DNA from: Myxococcota bacterium
Lineage (GTDB): Bacteria > Myxococcota_A > UBA796 > JAFGLY01
Length of the DNA stretch: 64,000 nt
Direction of reading: 5' to 3'
Assembly (NCBI GenBank): GCA_024276675.1
Contig: JAJRWT010000102.1
Coordinates: 36,430 to 100,429, forward strand
The notes under the pieces: model-generated
What the model was told of the DNA's origin: nothing
Seen by the model: the letters and a program-made list of their open reading frames with translations, nothing else
Database searches by the model: none
Program-made: the position numbers and the translations under genes
Shown: positions 25,184 through 34,363 of the stretch, in pieces
Position numbering within the stretch: position 1 is the first letter of the stretch
Layout: every line of letters begins with the position of its first letter

Positions 25184-26716
25184 CTACTTGCGCCGCCCCC
25201 TTTGCTTGCGCCTGGCCCTTCGCGCGGCCTTCTGTTTCTTGCGACGGGCTATTTTTTCCTGTGGACTGCGAGTGGGGGCCACAACCTTGGGGGGAGTTCC
25301 AAACATGCCGGCAAGAGGGTTGGCGTCCATGGCCCCACCGGCTCGTGCGAGCATCTTGCGAGCCTTTCTTGTTTGCTTGAGACTTCCGAAGAGCCCCGAG
25401 GCCTTGCCGATGTGCTGCATGGTCTTTCGCGCCATCAAGAAGCGTTCGTAGATGGCCTTGACATCCTCGAGCCCGGTCCCACTCCCCATGGCGATGCGCT
25501 TCATTCGGGAGGGGTTCATGATGTCGGGATGCTGCCGCTCGTGCCGGGTCATGGACTGGATGATCGCTTCTATGCGCTTGAGTTCGGCATCGTCCAGGGC
25601 ATCTGGTGGAAGCTGGTCCAGCATGTCGGAAAAGAGCGGCATCTTCCCCACTACGTCCTTCAAGGAGCCCATCTTCTGAATTGTCTGGATCTGGTTCAGG
25701 AAGGAGTCGAAGGTGAAATCACCGGTCAACATGGCCTCGGCGTCCTGCTCGGCCTGTTCCCGATCCGCCACCTGCTCGAAATCGCGGACCAGGCCCACGA
25801 TATCTCCCATGCCCAGGATTCTGCCCGCCAGACCTTCGGCCCGAAACGACTCCAACTCGTCCATGGCCTCGCCCATACCCAGGAACTTGATGGGCTTGCC
25901 GGTCACTTTTCTTATGGATAGCGCGGCCCCCCCTCTGGCATCGCCATCCATCTTTGTGAGCACGAAACCCGTGAAATCCAGCCGCTTGTCGAACTCGGAA
26001 GCGGTTCTCACGGCGTCCTGACCGATCATGGCATCGCAAACGAAGAGGATATTGGATGGGTTGGTCTGCTGGCGAATCTGCACCAGCTCGTCCATGAGTG
26101 CGTTGTCGATGGCCAGACGACCGGCGGTATCGAAAATGACGACGTTGCGCTGGACGTTTCTGGCCTGCGCTATGGCCAACTGACAAAGCTGAACCGGTTT
26201 CATGCCCCGAATATAGAAGACCGGTATGCCCAGCTTGCGCCCGATAGTGGTCAACTGGTCCACGGCTGCGGGGCGATAGATGTCTGCCGCCACGAGCATG
26301 GGTTTGTGGCCCTGCATCTTGAGCATTCGTGCGAGCTTGCCGGCGGTGGTGGTCTTGCCCGAACCCTGTAGACCAACCATCATCACGACGGCCGGGTTTG
26401 CGTCCAGGTCCAGGCTGCCCTCTTCTTCGCCCATGAGGGCCACCAGTTCGTCGTGGCAGATCTTGACGAATTTTTCGCCGGGGGTCACCCGGATTCCGTC
26501 GGCCCCCCTGCCTGCCCTCAGGGCGACCACCTCTCCGTTGGCCCTGTCCTGCACGGTCTGAAGAAAGGACTTGACGACACCGAGTTCGACGTCGGCCTCC
26601 AACAGGCTGACCCGCACCTCCCTCAAGGCATCGCGAATGTTGGCTTCGGTGAGAATGCCCTTTCCCTGGAGCTTCAGGCGGGCCTGTCGAAATCCACGAG
26701 ACAGGGTTTCCAGCAT
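25184..26716 (-). CDS. ffh: Signal recognition particle protein Ffh
   Basis: This 510-residue GTPase binds 4.5S RNA and signal sequences and delivers ribosomes to FtsY. It shows the N-domain (MLETLSRGFRQARLKLQGKG), the P-loop GLQGSGKTTTAGKL, DTAGR, the TKMDGDARGG motif and the methionine-rich M domain. The family is usually about 450 residues; here a very basic Arg/Lys tail (ARRARRKQRGRRK) follows. ATG 26716 is chosen over a longer frame because homology and a GGAG ribosome site begin there. Two GT9 genes lie downstream. No 4.5S RNA gene was seen in the window. Confidence 0.95.
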   Translation of the reverse strand: MLETLSRGFRQARLKLQGKGILTEANIRDALREVRVSLLEADVELGVVKSFLQTVQDRANGEVVALRAGRGADGIRVTPGEKFVKICHDELVALMGEEEGSLDLDANPAVVMMVGLQGSGKTTTAGKLARMLKMQGHKPMLVAADIYRPAAVDQLTTIGRKLGIPVFYIRGMKPVQLCQLAIAQARNVQRNVVIFDTAGRLAIDNALMDELVQIRQQTNPSNILFVCDAMIGQDAVRTASEFDKRLDFTGFVLTKMDGDARGGAALSIRKVTGKPIKFLGMGEAMDELESFRAEGLAGRILGMGDIVGLVRDFEQVADREQAEQDAEAMLTGDFTFDSFLNQIQTIQKMGSLKDVVGKMPLFSDMLDQLPPDALDDAELKRIEAIIQSMTRHERQHPDIMNPSRMKRIAMGSGTGLEDVKAIYERFLMARKTMQHIGKASGLFGSLKQTRKARKMLARAGGAMDANPLAGMFGTPPKVVAPTRSPQEKIARRKKQKAARRARRKQRGRRK

Positions 26717-26989
26717 GTGTTTCTCCGGCTGGTCAATGTGACCGGTCCTCAGGCCAGGGCGATGGATGTCTGGACTCATGGTCCCGGTCGAATACCTCGA
26801 TGAGCCTCTGGATGCTATCTCTTCCACGACGGACGTCAAGATATCCATGCAGGGTCGCAATAGTCAGCCCCAACTTCACGACCGAGGATAGTGCATAAGG
26901 CTGATCCCGCTGCTGACAACAGGATCTTGACAAACCGCACTTTGACGGCGATGTTAGATTTCAACGATATTCATGAACCGGGAGTCGAG

Positions 26990-28150
26990 ATGCACTACGG
27001 GGCTGATACACACATGACCAGGTCGCCTCCAGGCCTCCAGGGGGAAACACCTGTTGAGCAGGAAACATCCCGCGTGGGCCTGCACCCGGCAGTTCCACAG
27101 GCCGGTTCCAGGGGGCGGACCAGGGCAAGGGCCGGGCTCGGGCGGGCTTTCATCTTCTGCTGTCTCGCATCTGTCCAATCGTCCGGTTGCAGCGAATACG
27201 AACTCATCGTGTGGGACAGCGTCGATACCTTCCAACAGAACCCCCCGGAAAGCGTCGACATCCTCCTGGTGGTGGACAACTCGGGTTCCATGGCTCCCTA
27301 CCAGGAAAAACTCGGCCAAAACTTCGAATCCTTCCTCACCTACTTCGTCGAGGCCGACATCGACTACCACATCGCGGCCATCACCACAGACATCACGACC
27401 CAGGAAGCCGGCCGAATCCAGGGCCCTGTCATCACCACGGAAACAGATAACGCAGACGCCGTCTTCATGGACATCGTCAACGTGGGCGTACAGGGCTCCG
27501 GGTTCGAAATGGGCCTGGAGGCTGCCCGCCTGGCGCTCTCAGAGCCCAACATCTCCATGGCCAATGCGGGGTTTCTCCGCGAAGACGCGAGCCTCTCATT
27601 GCTCTTTGTCAGCGATGAAGAAGACAGCTCGCCATCACCGGTCAACGTGTACATCAACGACTTCCAGAACGTGAAGGGCCAAAGAGACCGTGACATCTTC
27701 AATGGATCGGCCCTCGTGGTCACCGATCTCGGCTCCTGCTCGCCCGAAGCCATGGATTGGAGCAGCGAATCGGTGCGCTACGTGGATGTGGCCGACCAGA
27801 CCGGTGGAGTCGTGGGCAACATCTGCTCCGACGACTTTGCCAACATCGTCACCGACCTGTCACTCAATGTCAGTCGCCTTGAAGACACCTTCTACCTGTC
27901 CACGACCCCCCAGGTTTCCAGCCTCCAGGTCTGGGTGGACGACAGACTCATCGATTGCTCCGAGGGCGAATGGAGCTACCAGCTCCTGGTCGAGCTGGAC
28001 GACTCCGGCGAAGAAGTGGAAATGCCTGCCATCGTCTTCCATCAGAGCTTCCTGCCACCCTCCAACAGCAGGATAATCGTCAAGTACAACTGGGGGGGAG
28101 GTGATCCGGCGGATTTCTGCACGGAGAGCAGCACGGAGGTCTCCCAATGA
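26990..28150 (+). CDS. von Willebrand factor A domain lipoprotein
   Basis: This secreted protein has a VWA fold with the MIDAS site DNSGSM (in VDILLVVDNSGSMAPYQ), an internal SDEED loop and a C-terminal beta domain with a Cys pair. The lipobox-like SSGC follows a hydrophobic stretch (GRAFIFCCLASVQ), so it should be surface-anchored, but the n-region before it is long (about 60 residues) if ATG 26990 (with GGGAG upstream) is the start; no closer ATG fits. A TTGACA at 26927-26932 is a possible -35. The stop overlaps the next gene by ATGA. Confidence 0.75.
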   Translation: MHYGADTHMTRSPPGLQGETPVEQETSRVGLHPAVPQAGSRGRTRARAGLGRAFIFCCLASVQSSGCSEYELIVWDSVDTFQQNPPESVDILLVVDNSGSMAPYQEKLGQNFESFLTYFVEADIDYHIAAITTDITTQEAGRIQGPVITTETDNADAVFMDIVNVGVQGSGFEMGLEAARLALSEPNISMANAGFLREDASLSLLFVSDEEDSSPSPVNVYINDFQNVKGQRDRDIFNGSALVVTDLGSCSPEAMDWSSESVRYVDVADQTGGVVGNICSDDFANIVTDLSLNVSRLEDTFYLSTTPQVSSLQVWVDDRLIDCSEGEWSYQLLVELDDSGEEVEMPAIVFHQSFLPPSNSRIIVKYNWGGGDPADFCTESSTEVSQ

Positions 28151-28842
28151 ACGCGTTCCCCACCCATCGCGGCGTTGGTCTCCCTGTCTTCAGCGTCTTC
28201 CTCGCCTTGATAACCTGGACCGCAGGCTGCAACAAAGACAGTGCAGCCAACGCCGACTGCACCGACAACAGTGACTGCGACGACATGCAGATCTGTCAGG
28301 CCGATTCATGCCTGGACGTGGAATGTATGTCCTCGGCCGATTGCCAGATAAACCAGTACTGCGACACCCAGAACACCCCCTACACCTGCATCGAAGGTTG
28401 CGCCGAAGACGCCGACTGTTACGCGGGCGAAGCCTGCAACACCGAGACCAATAGTTGTGAGCGCTACGGCTGCCGTTCCACCGAACTGGACTGTGCCATA
28501 GGGCAATACTGCGACATCGAATCCGGCCTGTGCTACGACGCCACGGGCGAGGGCCACTGCGCCTCGTGCGAAATAGACGCGCAAAACCGTGACAACTGCG
28601 CCGAGGGTGCGAGTTGTTGGCTGTTCGACAGCGACGGGAGCTTCTGTTTTTCCACCAACGACTGCCAACCCGGCTGGTTCTGCTACGCCTTCTCCTGCTA
28701 CCTGGGCTACTGCCTGGTGGACTGCGACCCCGGCCAAGAAGTGGACGCCTGTCCTCGCGGCTACTCCTGCACCGAGTCCTCGGGTCAGTTCGTGTGCTTC
28801 AGCGACTGCCAATGGCTTGAAGAAAACGGCTATCTCGACTGA
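28147..28842 (+). CDS. Cys-rich secreted or lipid-anchored protein
   Basis: The 231-residue protein has a signal-peptide-like N-terminus (GLPVFSVFLALITWTAGC) and 31 cysteines, most in CxxxxxC repeats like DCTDNSDCDDMQICQADSC, the pattern of disulfide-rich, EGF-like/Dickkopf-like modules common in Myxococcota and Bradymonadota lipoproteins. The lipobox TAGC is weaker than usual. Its ATG lies within the stop of the VWA gene (ATGA), so they form a two-gene operon and may interact on the surface. It converges with dut, with 14 bases between. Confidence 0.8.
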   Translation: MNAFPTHRGVGLPVFSVFLALITWTAGCNKDSAANADCTDNSDCDDMQICQADSCLDVECMSSADCQINQYCDTQNTPYTCIEGCAEDADCYAGEACNTETNSCERYGCRSTELDCAIGQYCDIESGLCYDATGEGHCASCEIDAQNRDNCAEGASCWLFDSDGSFCFSTNDCQPGWFCYAFSCYLGYCLVDCDPGQEVDACPRGYSCTESSGQFVCFSDCQWLEENGYLD

Positions 28843-28856
28843 CCCTGGACGGCCTT

Positions 28857-29303
28857 TCAGTCATCTCCGGTGGATCCGAACCCCCCGTCACCCCGCGAAG
28901 TATCGGGCAGAGAGTCGCTGAGCACCCACGCAACCCTGGCAACCGGCGCCACGACGAGCTGTGCAATCCGTTGCCCTTTTTTGATGAAGACGGGCTCCTG
29001 ACCGTGATTGATCAAGATGACCTTGATCTCGCCCCGGTAGTCCGAATCCACGGTCCCGGGGGCGTTGAGGACGGTCAAACCTGTCTTGGCAGCCATGCCC
29101 GACCTGGGCCTGACCTGGGCTTCGTATCCGTCTGGTATGGCCAGCTTCAAACCCGTGGGGATCGACTTCCGATGCCCGGGACTGATCTCGATGGCTGCCG
29201 AAAGAGCAGCTCTCAAGTCCATCCCGGCAGCACCTGGGGTCGCGTAGCAGGGCAAAGCCAGCCCCCGCGCATGGGAGAGAACCTGTATGGGGATGGACAG
29301 CAT
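28857..29303 (-). CDS. dut: Deoxyuridine 5'-triphosphate nucleotidohydrolase (dUTPase)
   Basis: This 148-residue enzyme hydrolyses dUTP to dUMP and pyrophosphate, keeping uracil out of DNA. It has the five trimeric dUTPase motifs in order: PGAAGMDLRA, RPRSGMAAK, NAPGTVDSDYRGE, KKGQRIAQLVV and the C-terminal GDGGFGSTG that closes the active site. ATG 29303 gives the family's normal length; a longer frame has no support. It follows pnp on the same strand but is separated by a likely terminator. Confidence 0.95.
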   Translation of the reverse strand: MLSIPIQVLSHARGLALPCYATPGAAGMDLRAALSAAIEISPGHRKSIPTGLKLAIPDGYEAQVRPRSGMAAKTGLTVLNAPGTVDSDYRGEIKVILINHGQEPVFIKKGQRIAQLVVAPVARVAWVLSDSLPDTSRGDGGFGSTGDD

Positions 29304-29400
29304 GGGCGCCCCTCGTCCCGTAGTTATCCACGTCACTCGTTTGTCGTTGCAGGGGATGACAGCGTCGTGTTCCGCCCCGAAGCTCCGTGAGCAACGTCCC

Positions 29401-29437
29401 GGAAAATGAATCACTGCCCGAATACGGGCAGTGATTC
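29401..29437 (-). terminator. Rho-independent terminator after pnp
   Basis: A perfect 13-base inverted repeat with a four-base loop occupies 29408-29437 (GAATCACTGCCCG and its complement). On the minus strand it is followed by ATTTTC, a weak T run. It starts 22 bases after the pnp stop, so it should end the rpsO-pnp transcript and separate it from dut. The stem is symmetrical, and a similar T run is lacking on the other strand, so the minus orientation is favoured. Confidence 0.78.
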
Positions 29438-29459
29438 CTGCACGAACCCCAACCAGGAT

Positions 29460-31574
29460 CTACAGCCTGTCGCCCATGGCTTCGATTGCATCCTTGCGGG
29501 AAAGGCGAATCTTGCCGGCCCGGTCCACATCGATAACCCTGACAAGCACCTCGTCGCCTTCGTTGACCACGTCCGTGACCTTGTTCACGCGCTCCCGCGC
29601 CAGGTGACTGATGTGAATCAGACCGTCGGTGCCGGGAAAGATCTCCACAAAGGCGCCAAAGTCTACAACCCGCTTCACCACGCCCACGTAGAGCTTACCG
29701 ATCTCGGCTTCCTGCGTGATCTCGCGGATCATCCCTATGGCCTTGTTGGCAGCATCGGAATCCACTGCCGCCACGTCCACCCTGCCGGAGTCATCAACCG
29801 ACACCTTGGTGCCGGTGAGATCCTGGATCCCCCTGATGGTCTTTCCTCCGGGACCGATGATGTCGCGGATGCGATCAGGCTTGATGTTGATGGTGATGAT
29901 GCGCGGCGCGTATTTTGACAGATCTGGCCGTGGGGCGGGAAGAACCTTGGTCATTTCCCCCAGGATGTGCAGCCTTCCTTCACGGGCCTGTGCCAGCGCA
30001 CGAGCCAATATCTCGCGGGAGACACCAGATATCTTTACGTCCATCTGGAAAGCGGTGATGCCGCTGGCCGTACCGGTGACCTTGAAGTCCATGTCGCCCA
30101 GGTGGTCCTCGTCTCCCAGTATGTCGGAGAGAACCGCCCAACGTTCACCGTCTTTCACGAGCCCCATGGCAATCCCCGCCACCGGTGCCTTGATGGGCAC
30201 TCCAGCATCCATGATGGCCAGGGTCGTGGAGCACACCGTGGCCATGGACGATGAGCCGTTGGATTCCATTACTTCGGCGGTGGAGCGCAGCACGTAGGGG
30301 AACTCCTGGAAGTCGGGAAGCACGGGTAGCAAGGCACGATGCGCCAACGCACCATGCCCCACCTCACGCCTCTTGGGCCCCCTGATGGGGGAGGTCTCGC
30401 CGGTGCAGTACGGAGGGAAGTTGTAGGTGAGCATCCAGTTGCGCCGGCCGTCGGGGTTGTTGGCGAACTCCAACCTCTGGGCGTCACTCTCGGTACCAAG
30501 GGCTATGGTGGCGAAGACCTGTGTTTCGCCCCTGGTGAAGACTGCCGAGCCGTGGGCTCGGGGAGCCACCGTGACCTCGCACCATATTTCGCGGACCTCG
30601 TCGGTTGCTCGCCCATCTACTCGTTGCCCTTTATCGAGAATACTGTCGCGGATCTCGCCTCGCACCATGTCGGACCAGATGGTCTTCACCTGCTCCTTCA
30701 CAACGGCGGCTGCCTCAGGTTCCAGTCCCTCGACTCTCTGCTCCATCAAGGCATTGCGGATATCCTTCGTGGCCTGGGCGCGTTCGTGCTTGCCCGTGGT
30801 TGAGAGGGCCGCCCGCAATTGCTCCAGGCCTTGTTCCGTGACCCAGTCCCGAAGTTCATCGGGGATCTCGGCCAAAGGTTCCACTTCGGTCTTGGGCTTG
30901 CCCGCCTTTTCACGGAGCTGGTTGATGGCTCCGCATATCTCTTTGATGGCCTCGTGTCCGAAGTCCAGCGCCTCCAGCATGACGGCCTCTGGCACCTCGT
31001 TGGCACTTCCCTCCACCATGATGATGGCCTCGGTTGTCCCGGCGATCATCAGGTTCATGTCGGCTTCTTCGGATTCGTTCCTGGAAGGGTTGATGATCAA
31101 TCTTCCGCCTGAGCGGATGACGCGCACGCCGGCCACGGGTTCCTGGATGGGCGCCTCGGAGATGTGCAGAGCCGCCGAAGCCCCGCACAGAGCCATGGTG
31201 TCCGTTTCGTTGTCGGGGTCGTAGGACATCACCGTGGCTATGACCTGGATTTCGTTTCTCAGATGCTTGGGGAAGAGAGGGCGTATGGGACGATCTATGA
31301 TTCTGCTGGTGAGGGTTTCCCTTTCGTTCTGGCGCCCTTCACGCTTGATGTAGCTGCCTGGAATCCGCCCGTACGCACCGGCACGGTCCTGGTAGTCAAC
31401 GGTGAGGGGCAGAAAGTCGACATTCCTGGTCTTGCCCATCACGGCGGTTACCATCACCACCGACTCGCCCTGCTTCACCAGCACGGCCCCGGAGGCCTGC
31501 CTGGCGTACTTGCCTGTCTCGAAAGTGAGTGGGCGTCCGCCCACATCTACTGTTACTGATTTTGTTTCTGGCAT
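29460..31574 (-). CDS. pnp: Polynucleotide phosphorylase
   Basis: This 704-residue exoribonuclease degrades RNA 3' to 5' with phosphate. It shows two RNase PH domains (YGRIPGSYIKREGRQNERE and APVAGIAMGLVKDG), a KH domain (DIIGPGGKTIRGIQDLTG) and a C-terminal S1 domain (KRVVDFGAFVEIFPGTDGL), the family's full length. AAGGA precedes ATG 31574. It is transcribed in the same direction as rpsO, as in many bacteria, with 404 bases between them, and is ended by a strong hairpin. Confidence 0.97.
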   Translation of the reverse strand: MPETKSVTVDVGGRPLTFETGKYARQASGAVLVKQGESVVMVTAVMGKTRNVDFLPLTVDYQDRAGAYGRIPGSYIKREGRQNERETLTSRIIDRPIRPLFPKHLRNEIQVIATVMSYDPDNETDTMALCGASAALHISEAPIQEPVAGVRVIRSGGRLIINPSRNESEEADMNLMIAGTTEAIIMVEGSANEVPEAVMLEALDFGHEAIKEICGAINQLREKAGKPKTEVEPLAEIPDELRDWVTEQGLEQLRAALSTTGKHERAQATKDIRNALMEQRVEGLEPEAAAVVKEQVKTIWSDMVRGEIRDSILDKGQRVDGRATDEVREIWCEVTVAPRAHGSAVFTRGETQVFATIALGTESDAQRLEFANNPDGRRNWMLTYNFPPYCTGETSPIRGPKRREVGHGALAHRALLPVLPDFQEFPYVLRSTAEVMESNGSSSMATVCSTTLAIMDAGVPIKAPVAGIAMGLVKDGERWAVLSDILGDEDHLGDMDFKVTGTASGITAFQMDVKISGVSREILARALAQAREGRLHILGEMTKVLPAPRPDLSKYAPRIITINIKPDRIRDIIGPGGKTIRGIQDLTGTKVSVDDSGRVDVAAVDSDAANKAIGMIREITQEAEIGKLYVGVVKRVVDFGAFVEIFPGTDGLIHISHLARERVNKVTDVVNEGDEVLVRVIDVDRAGKIRLSRKDAIEAMGDRL

Positions 31575-31978
31575 CTGTGTTCCTTGTCGACCGTACCCGT
31601 GTTGGCTTTCTCGCCACGAGCACCTGGCCGAACGTTGCTCAGCGCCCCGCTCATCGAGGAGGGGGTGCTTTGGGGGAATACCAGAGTGAAAGCCGGCATC
31701 GTGGAACCTGATGCCTCATGGAGGTTCCGTAGGCCTTCCCGGATTGAGCGACGGACTCTCCCGGTTCAATGGACCGGAAACCAGCGCTCAGCCCGTGGAG
31801 ACCTGCGGCAGCGAGGAACCAGCGATGCAACCCTGGTTTTTGTTTGTAGGTTGGTGAAATCCTGCCGGTTCGCCTGGAACTCGGCAGGGCGGTGGAGCTG
31901 TAGATGTGGAGTTGCCTTGGAACTCTGAGGCCGCGTAGCCGCCGATGACAGAATCCCTGCAATGACCCTGCGCAGTGG
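31575..31978. other. Long rpsO-pnp intergenic region
   Basis: This 404-base stretch holds no gene with a good start. It likely carries a pnp promoter and leader. On the plus strand, AACCAG and CTGGTT arms around 31815-31845 are followed by TTTTTGTTTG, terminator-like, but no plus-strand gene lies to the left. A small antisense RNA ending there is possible but unsupported by a promoter. Confidence 0.35.
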
Positions 31979-32248
31979 TCAGCGACGTAGACCGAGAGAC
32001 TTGATCAGAGCCCGGTAGCGATCGGGATGTCGGTTCTTGAGAAACTTCAGAAGCCGACGCCTTTGACCCACGAGCTTGAGCAGGCCACGACGGGAGTGGT
32101 GGTCCTTCTTGTGGGTGCGAAAATGCTCGGTGAGATCGTTGATCCTTCTGGTCAACAGCGCCACCTGTACTTCGGGGGAACCGGTGTCGCTGTCATGGGT
32201 TTTGTACTCTTCGATGATGGACTTTTTTTGCTCGATGGTAAGCGCCAT
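31979..32248 (-). CDS. rpsO: Ribosomal protein S15
   Basis: This 89-residue small-subunit protein matches S15 over its full length (KTHDSDTGSPEVQVALLTRR, then DHHSRRGLLKLVGQRRRLL). It binds the central domain of 16S rRNA. GGGAG precedes ATG 32248. It sits between truB and pnp, the classic order. In many bacteria S15 represses its own leader; the 363-base leader here could hold such a site but none was identified. Confidence 0.97.
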   Translation of the reverse strand: MALTIEQKKSIIEEYKTHDSDTGSPEVQVALLTRRINDLTEHFRTHKKDHHSRRGLLKLVGQRRRLLKFLKNRHPDRYRALIKSLGLRR

Positions 32249-32611
32249 GAATTACTCCCATGCGTTCGCGGTATCCACAGGGCTGGGTGCCGGCGCTGTC
32301 GCACCTGTGCCGCGGAAACCGTCGTGATGAGTTGAGATGCTGCCGTAGAAGGCTGGCACCCTCTATGCCCCGGCCAGCCCCCAACGTCAACCGTGCAATG
32401 ACTCTCATGTGGGCTACGTACATGCCCATGGTCCAGTCCACCGAAACCAGCAGGCCGGCAAACCTGCTCCAGGGAACATTCACAACATGCATACTTTCAT
32501 ATCATCTGTGTCTTCGAACAAGCCTGGCATGACCACGATGCGGTCGAGGAGCCAGCAGGAGTCAGGCTCCCCCGGCTCTTGGGAGGGGGGGGGGCTGTGA
32601 CTCCAAAAAAC
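32249..32611. other. truB-rpsO intergenic region with large inverted repeat
   Basis: The 363 bases between truB and rpsO contain no gene. A GGAGTCA...TGACTCC inverted repeat spans 32558-32604 with inner GC-rich arms (CCCCC against a run of nine G). On the minus strand it comes soon after the truB stop and is preceded by TTTTTT rather than followed by it, so terminator activity is uncertain. The rest is the probable rpsO promoter and leader. Confidence 0.4.
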
Positions 32612-33586
32612 TCATTTGAAGGCCGGACTTCGCCATATGACATTACTGCTTCCCGCACCACGGGAAGCAGCTATCGCCACCAGGCGATCCTCGAACACCA
32701 GCAGGTACCTCCCGCCCGGCCTGATACCGGCAGGAGGAGCCGGTGCAGCGGCTCCATTGCATACTGCCCTGGCAACCACGTGTGATACCGGCAGCAACGG
32801 TATGTGCCGCAAAGCGTCAATGGGTCTGATGACGAATTGTCCCAGTTCTTCGTGGACCTGCTCCCTGGGACGCCATTCTACGCGGTCCGCTCCCTTGCCC
32901 GGCCGGAGGGCGGTCTTCCAGTCGGGGGTCCTGGCCACTATTTCGGAAAGACGGGGAAGTGAAATGGCCTGCTCCAGTGAAAAGGAACCACTTCGCCTGC
33001 GAGTCAGGCATTTCAAGTGACCCGCCGTTCCAAGAGCCACGGCCACATCGTCGGCCAGAACACGTGCATAGGTTCCACGCGAACAGTTCCACAGAACTCT
33101 TATCTCGTCGTTCGTTACCGAAAGCAGGTCGGCAGCGAATATCTTGATGAGACGCGGCTCCACCTTCACACGCTGGCCCCGCCGGGCATACTCGTAGAGC
33201 CTCTTTCCATCGACCTTTACTGCCGAAAAGGGATGCGGAACCTGAAGCCGCTCGCCAATGAAACCGTTGAGCACTTCCTGTACTCTGTCTGGTTCCAGTT
33301 CGGGGACTGGTTCTGTGCGGGTCACCCGCCCCGTGGGATCGCCCGTTTCAGTGGCGGTGCCCATCTTGATGGTTGCATCGTAGATTTTTTCTTCCTCGTC
33401 CAGGTAGCGAATCAGCCTGGTGGCGGCTCCTATGGCCAGCGGCAGCACGCCAGTGGCGAAGGGGTCCAGAGTGCCGGTATGCCCCACCTTGCGCACACCC
33501 GTCACCGCCCGTACGATGGCAACAACATCGTGGCTCGTGAGATCCGGTGGCTTGTCGACCACGAGAAAAACTGGTTCCAAAGTCAT
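32612..33586 (-). CDS. truB: tRNA pseudouridine(55) synthase TruB
   Basis: This 324-residue enzyme makes pseudouridine 55 in the T loop of tRNA. The catalytic Asp lies in GHTGTLDPFATGVLPLAIG, and the N-terminal LVVDKPPDLTSHDVVAIVR-like segment and the RGTYARVLADD motif match TruB. The C-terminus carries a PUA-like extension. ATG 33586 overlaps the rbfA stop by ATGA, so it is coupled to rbfA, a common pairing. Confidence 0.95.
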   Translation of the reverse strand: MTLEPVFLVVDKPPDLTSHDVVAIVRAVTGVRKVGHTGTLDPFATGVLPLAIGAATRLIRYLDEEEKIYDATIKMGTATETGDPTGRVTRTEPVPELEPDRVQEVLNGFIGERLQVPHPFSAVKVDGKRLYEYARRGQRVKVEPRLIKIFAADLLSVTNDEIRVLWNCSRGTYARVLADDVAVALGTAGHLKCLTRRRSGSFSLEQAISLPRLSEIVARTPDWKTALRPGKGADRVEWRPREQVHEELGQFVIRPIDALRHIPLLPVSHVVARAVCNGAAAPAPPAGIRPGGRYLLVFEDRLVAIAASRGAGSSNVIWRSPAFK

Positions 33587-33942
33587 TCTTCGTTCAGCTC
33601 CCCCGACTCCATCCGCTGGAGGAGTGCGGTCATGCTGATGGCCTTGTCCAGGTCATCGTCGATCATGAACTGCAAATCCGGCACATGGCGCAGACGCAGG
33701 CCGCGGCCGAGATTGCGGCGCAGGTAGCCCCTGGCCTTTTCCAGAGCTGCCACGATCTGCTCCCTGTCCCCCCGACCACCCATGGGGGCCACCATTACCC
33801 TGGCAGCCCGGAGATCGGCAGTCATCCAGACGGAGGTAATGGATATCGCCATCAACCTGGGGTCGGAGATCTCCTCACGAAAAATTCGAGCCAGCTCTCC
33901 ATGTACCAGCTCGGCTACCCTCCTGGGCCTGTTGTGAGACAT
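33583..33942 (-). CDS. rbfA: 30S ribosome-binding factor RbfA
   Basis: The 119-residue KH-fold protein helps 16S rRNA 5'-end maturation and 30S assembly. It has the family's RPRRVAELVHGELARIFREE start and the LRLRHVPDLQFMIDDDLDKA segment. ATG 33942 is selected over a longer frame, which has no support. A perfect seven-base hairpin (33962-33982) lies 20 bases upstream, next to the ribosome binding site. infB and nusA, usual upstream partners, are absent; rpmB is there instead. Confidence 0.93.
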   Translation of the reverse strand: MSHNRPRRVAELVHGELARIFREEISDPRLMAISITSVWMTADLRAARVMVAPMGGRGDREQIVAALEKARGYLRRNLGRGLRLRHVPDLQFMIDDDLDKAISMTALLQRMESGELNEE

Positions 33943-33961
33943 GGCTGCTCCAGGTTGAAAG

Positions 33962-33982
33962 TGGCACCAGCAGCAGGTGCCA
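33962..33982 (-). terminator. Hairpin between rpmB and rbfA, possible terminator or leader element
   Basis: TGGCACC and GGTGCCA arms with a seven-base loop are followed on the minus strand by CTTTC. The hairpin lies 145 bases after the rpmB stop and 20 bases before rbfA. It could be the rpmB terminator, though the T run is short, or a structure that hides the rbfA ribosome binding site. The sequence alone does not decide. Confidence 0.4.
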
Positions 33983-34126
33983 GCTCTGCGAATTGTCGAT
34001 GATGGACCTGCGATGCAACCCCATGGACCGCGGCGCAGAACGGGCCGAAGCCTTGGGCAGAGGTTGACGATACTCAATCACCCTGGCGCTGATGAGTGGC
34101 CAGCCTTTCCGACGGAAGCCCGGTCC

Positions 34127-34363
34127 TCAATACCGGGACAGGTCCAGCCCCACTTCAGAAGCATAACGTGCGAGACCCTTCTTCCGAATGGTTCGAAGAG
34201 CCCTTGTGGACAGCTTCAATTTTACCCAACGTTGCTCGTCTTCCAACCATAGCCTGCGCGTGTGGACGTTTGGACGCTGCTGCTTCCTGGTCTTGATGTG
34301 GGAGTGTGAGACTTTGTTGGCCATGTTGGGGCGTTTGCCGGTTAAAATGCACTTGCGAGCCAT
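34127..34363 (-). CDS. rpmB: Ribosomal protein L28
   Basis: This 78-residue large-subunit protein matches L28 throughout (MARKCILTGKRPNMANKVSH, then THTRRLW-like core and a conserved basic tail). It has the single Cys near the start rather than the four-Cys zinc form. AGGA precedes ATG 34363. It is transcribed toward rbfA with 184 bases between. Confidence 0.95.
   Translation of the reverse strand: MARKCILTGKRPNMANKVSHSHIKTRKQQRPNVHTRRLWLEDEQRWVKLKLSTRALRTIRKKGLARYASEVGLDLSRY

Noticed and set aside
29324..29332. TTATCCACG, a DnaA-box-like nonamer, with TATCCACAG at about 32267
   Set aside because: Two single near-matches 3 kb apart in dissimilar contexts, with no AT-rich unwinding element or dnaA/dnaN; chance is likely.
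32558..32604. Definite truB terminator
   Set aside because: The inverted repeat is large, but on the minus strand the T run precedes the stem instead of following it, so it was only noted in the region entry.
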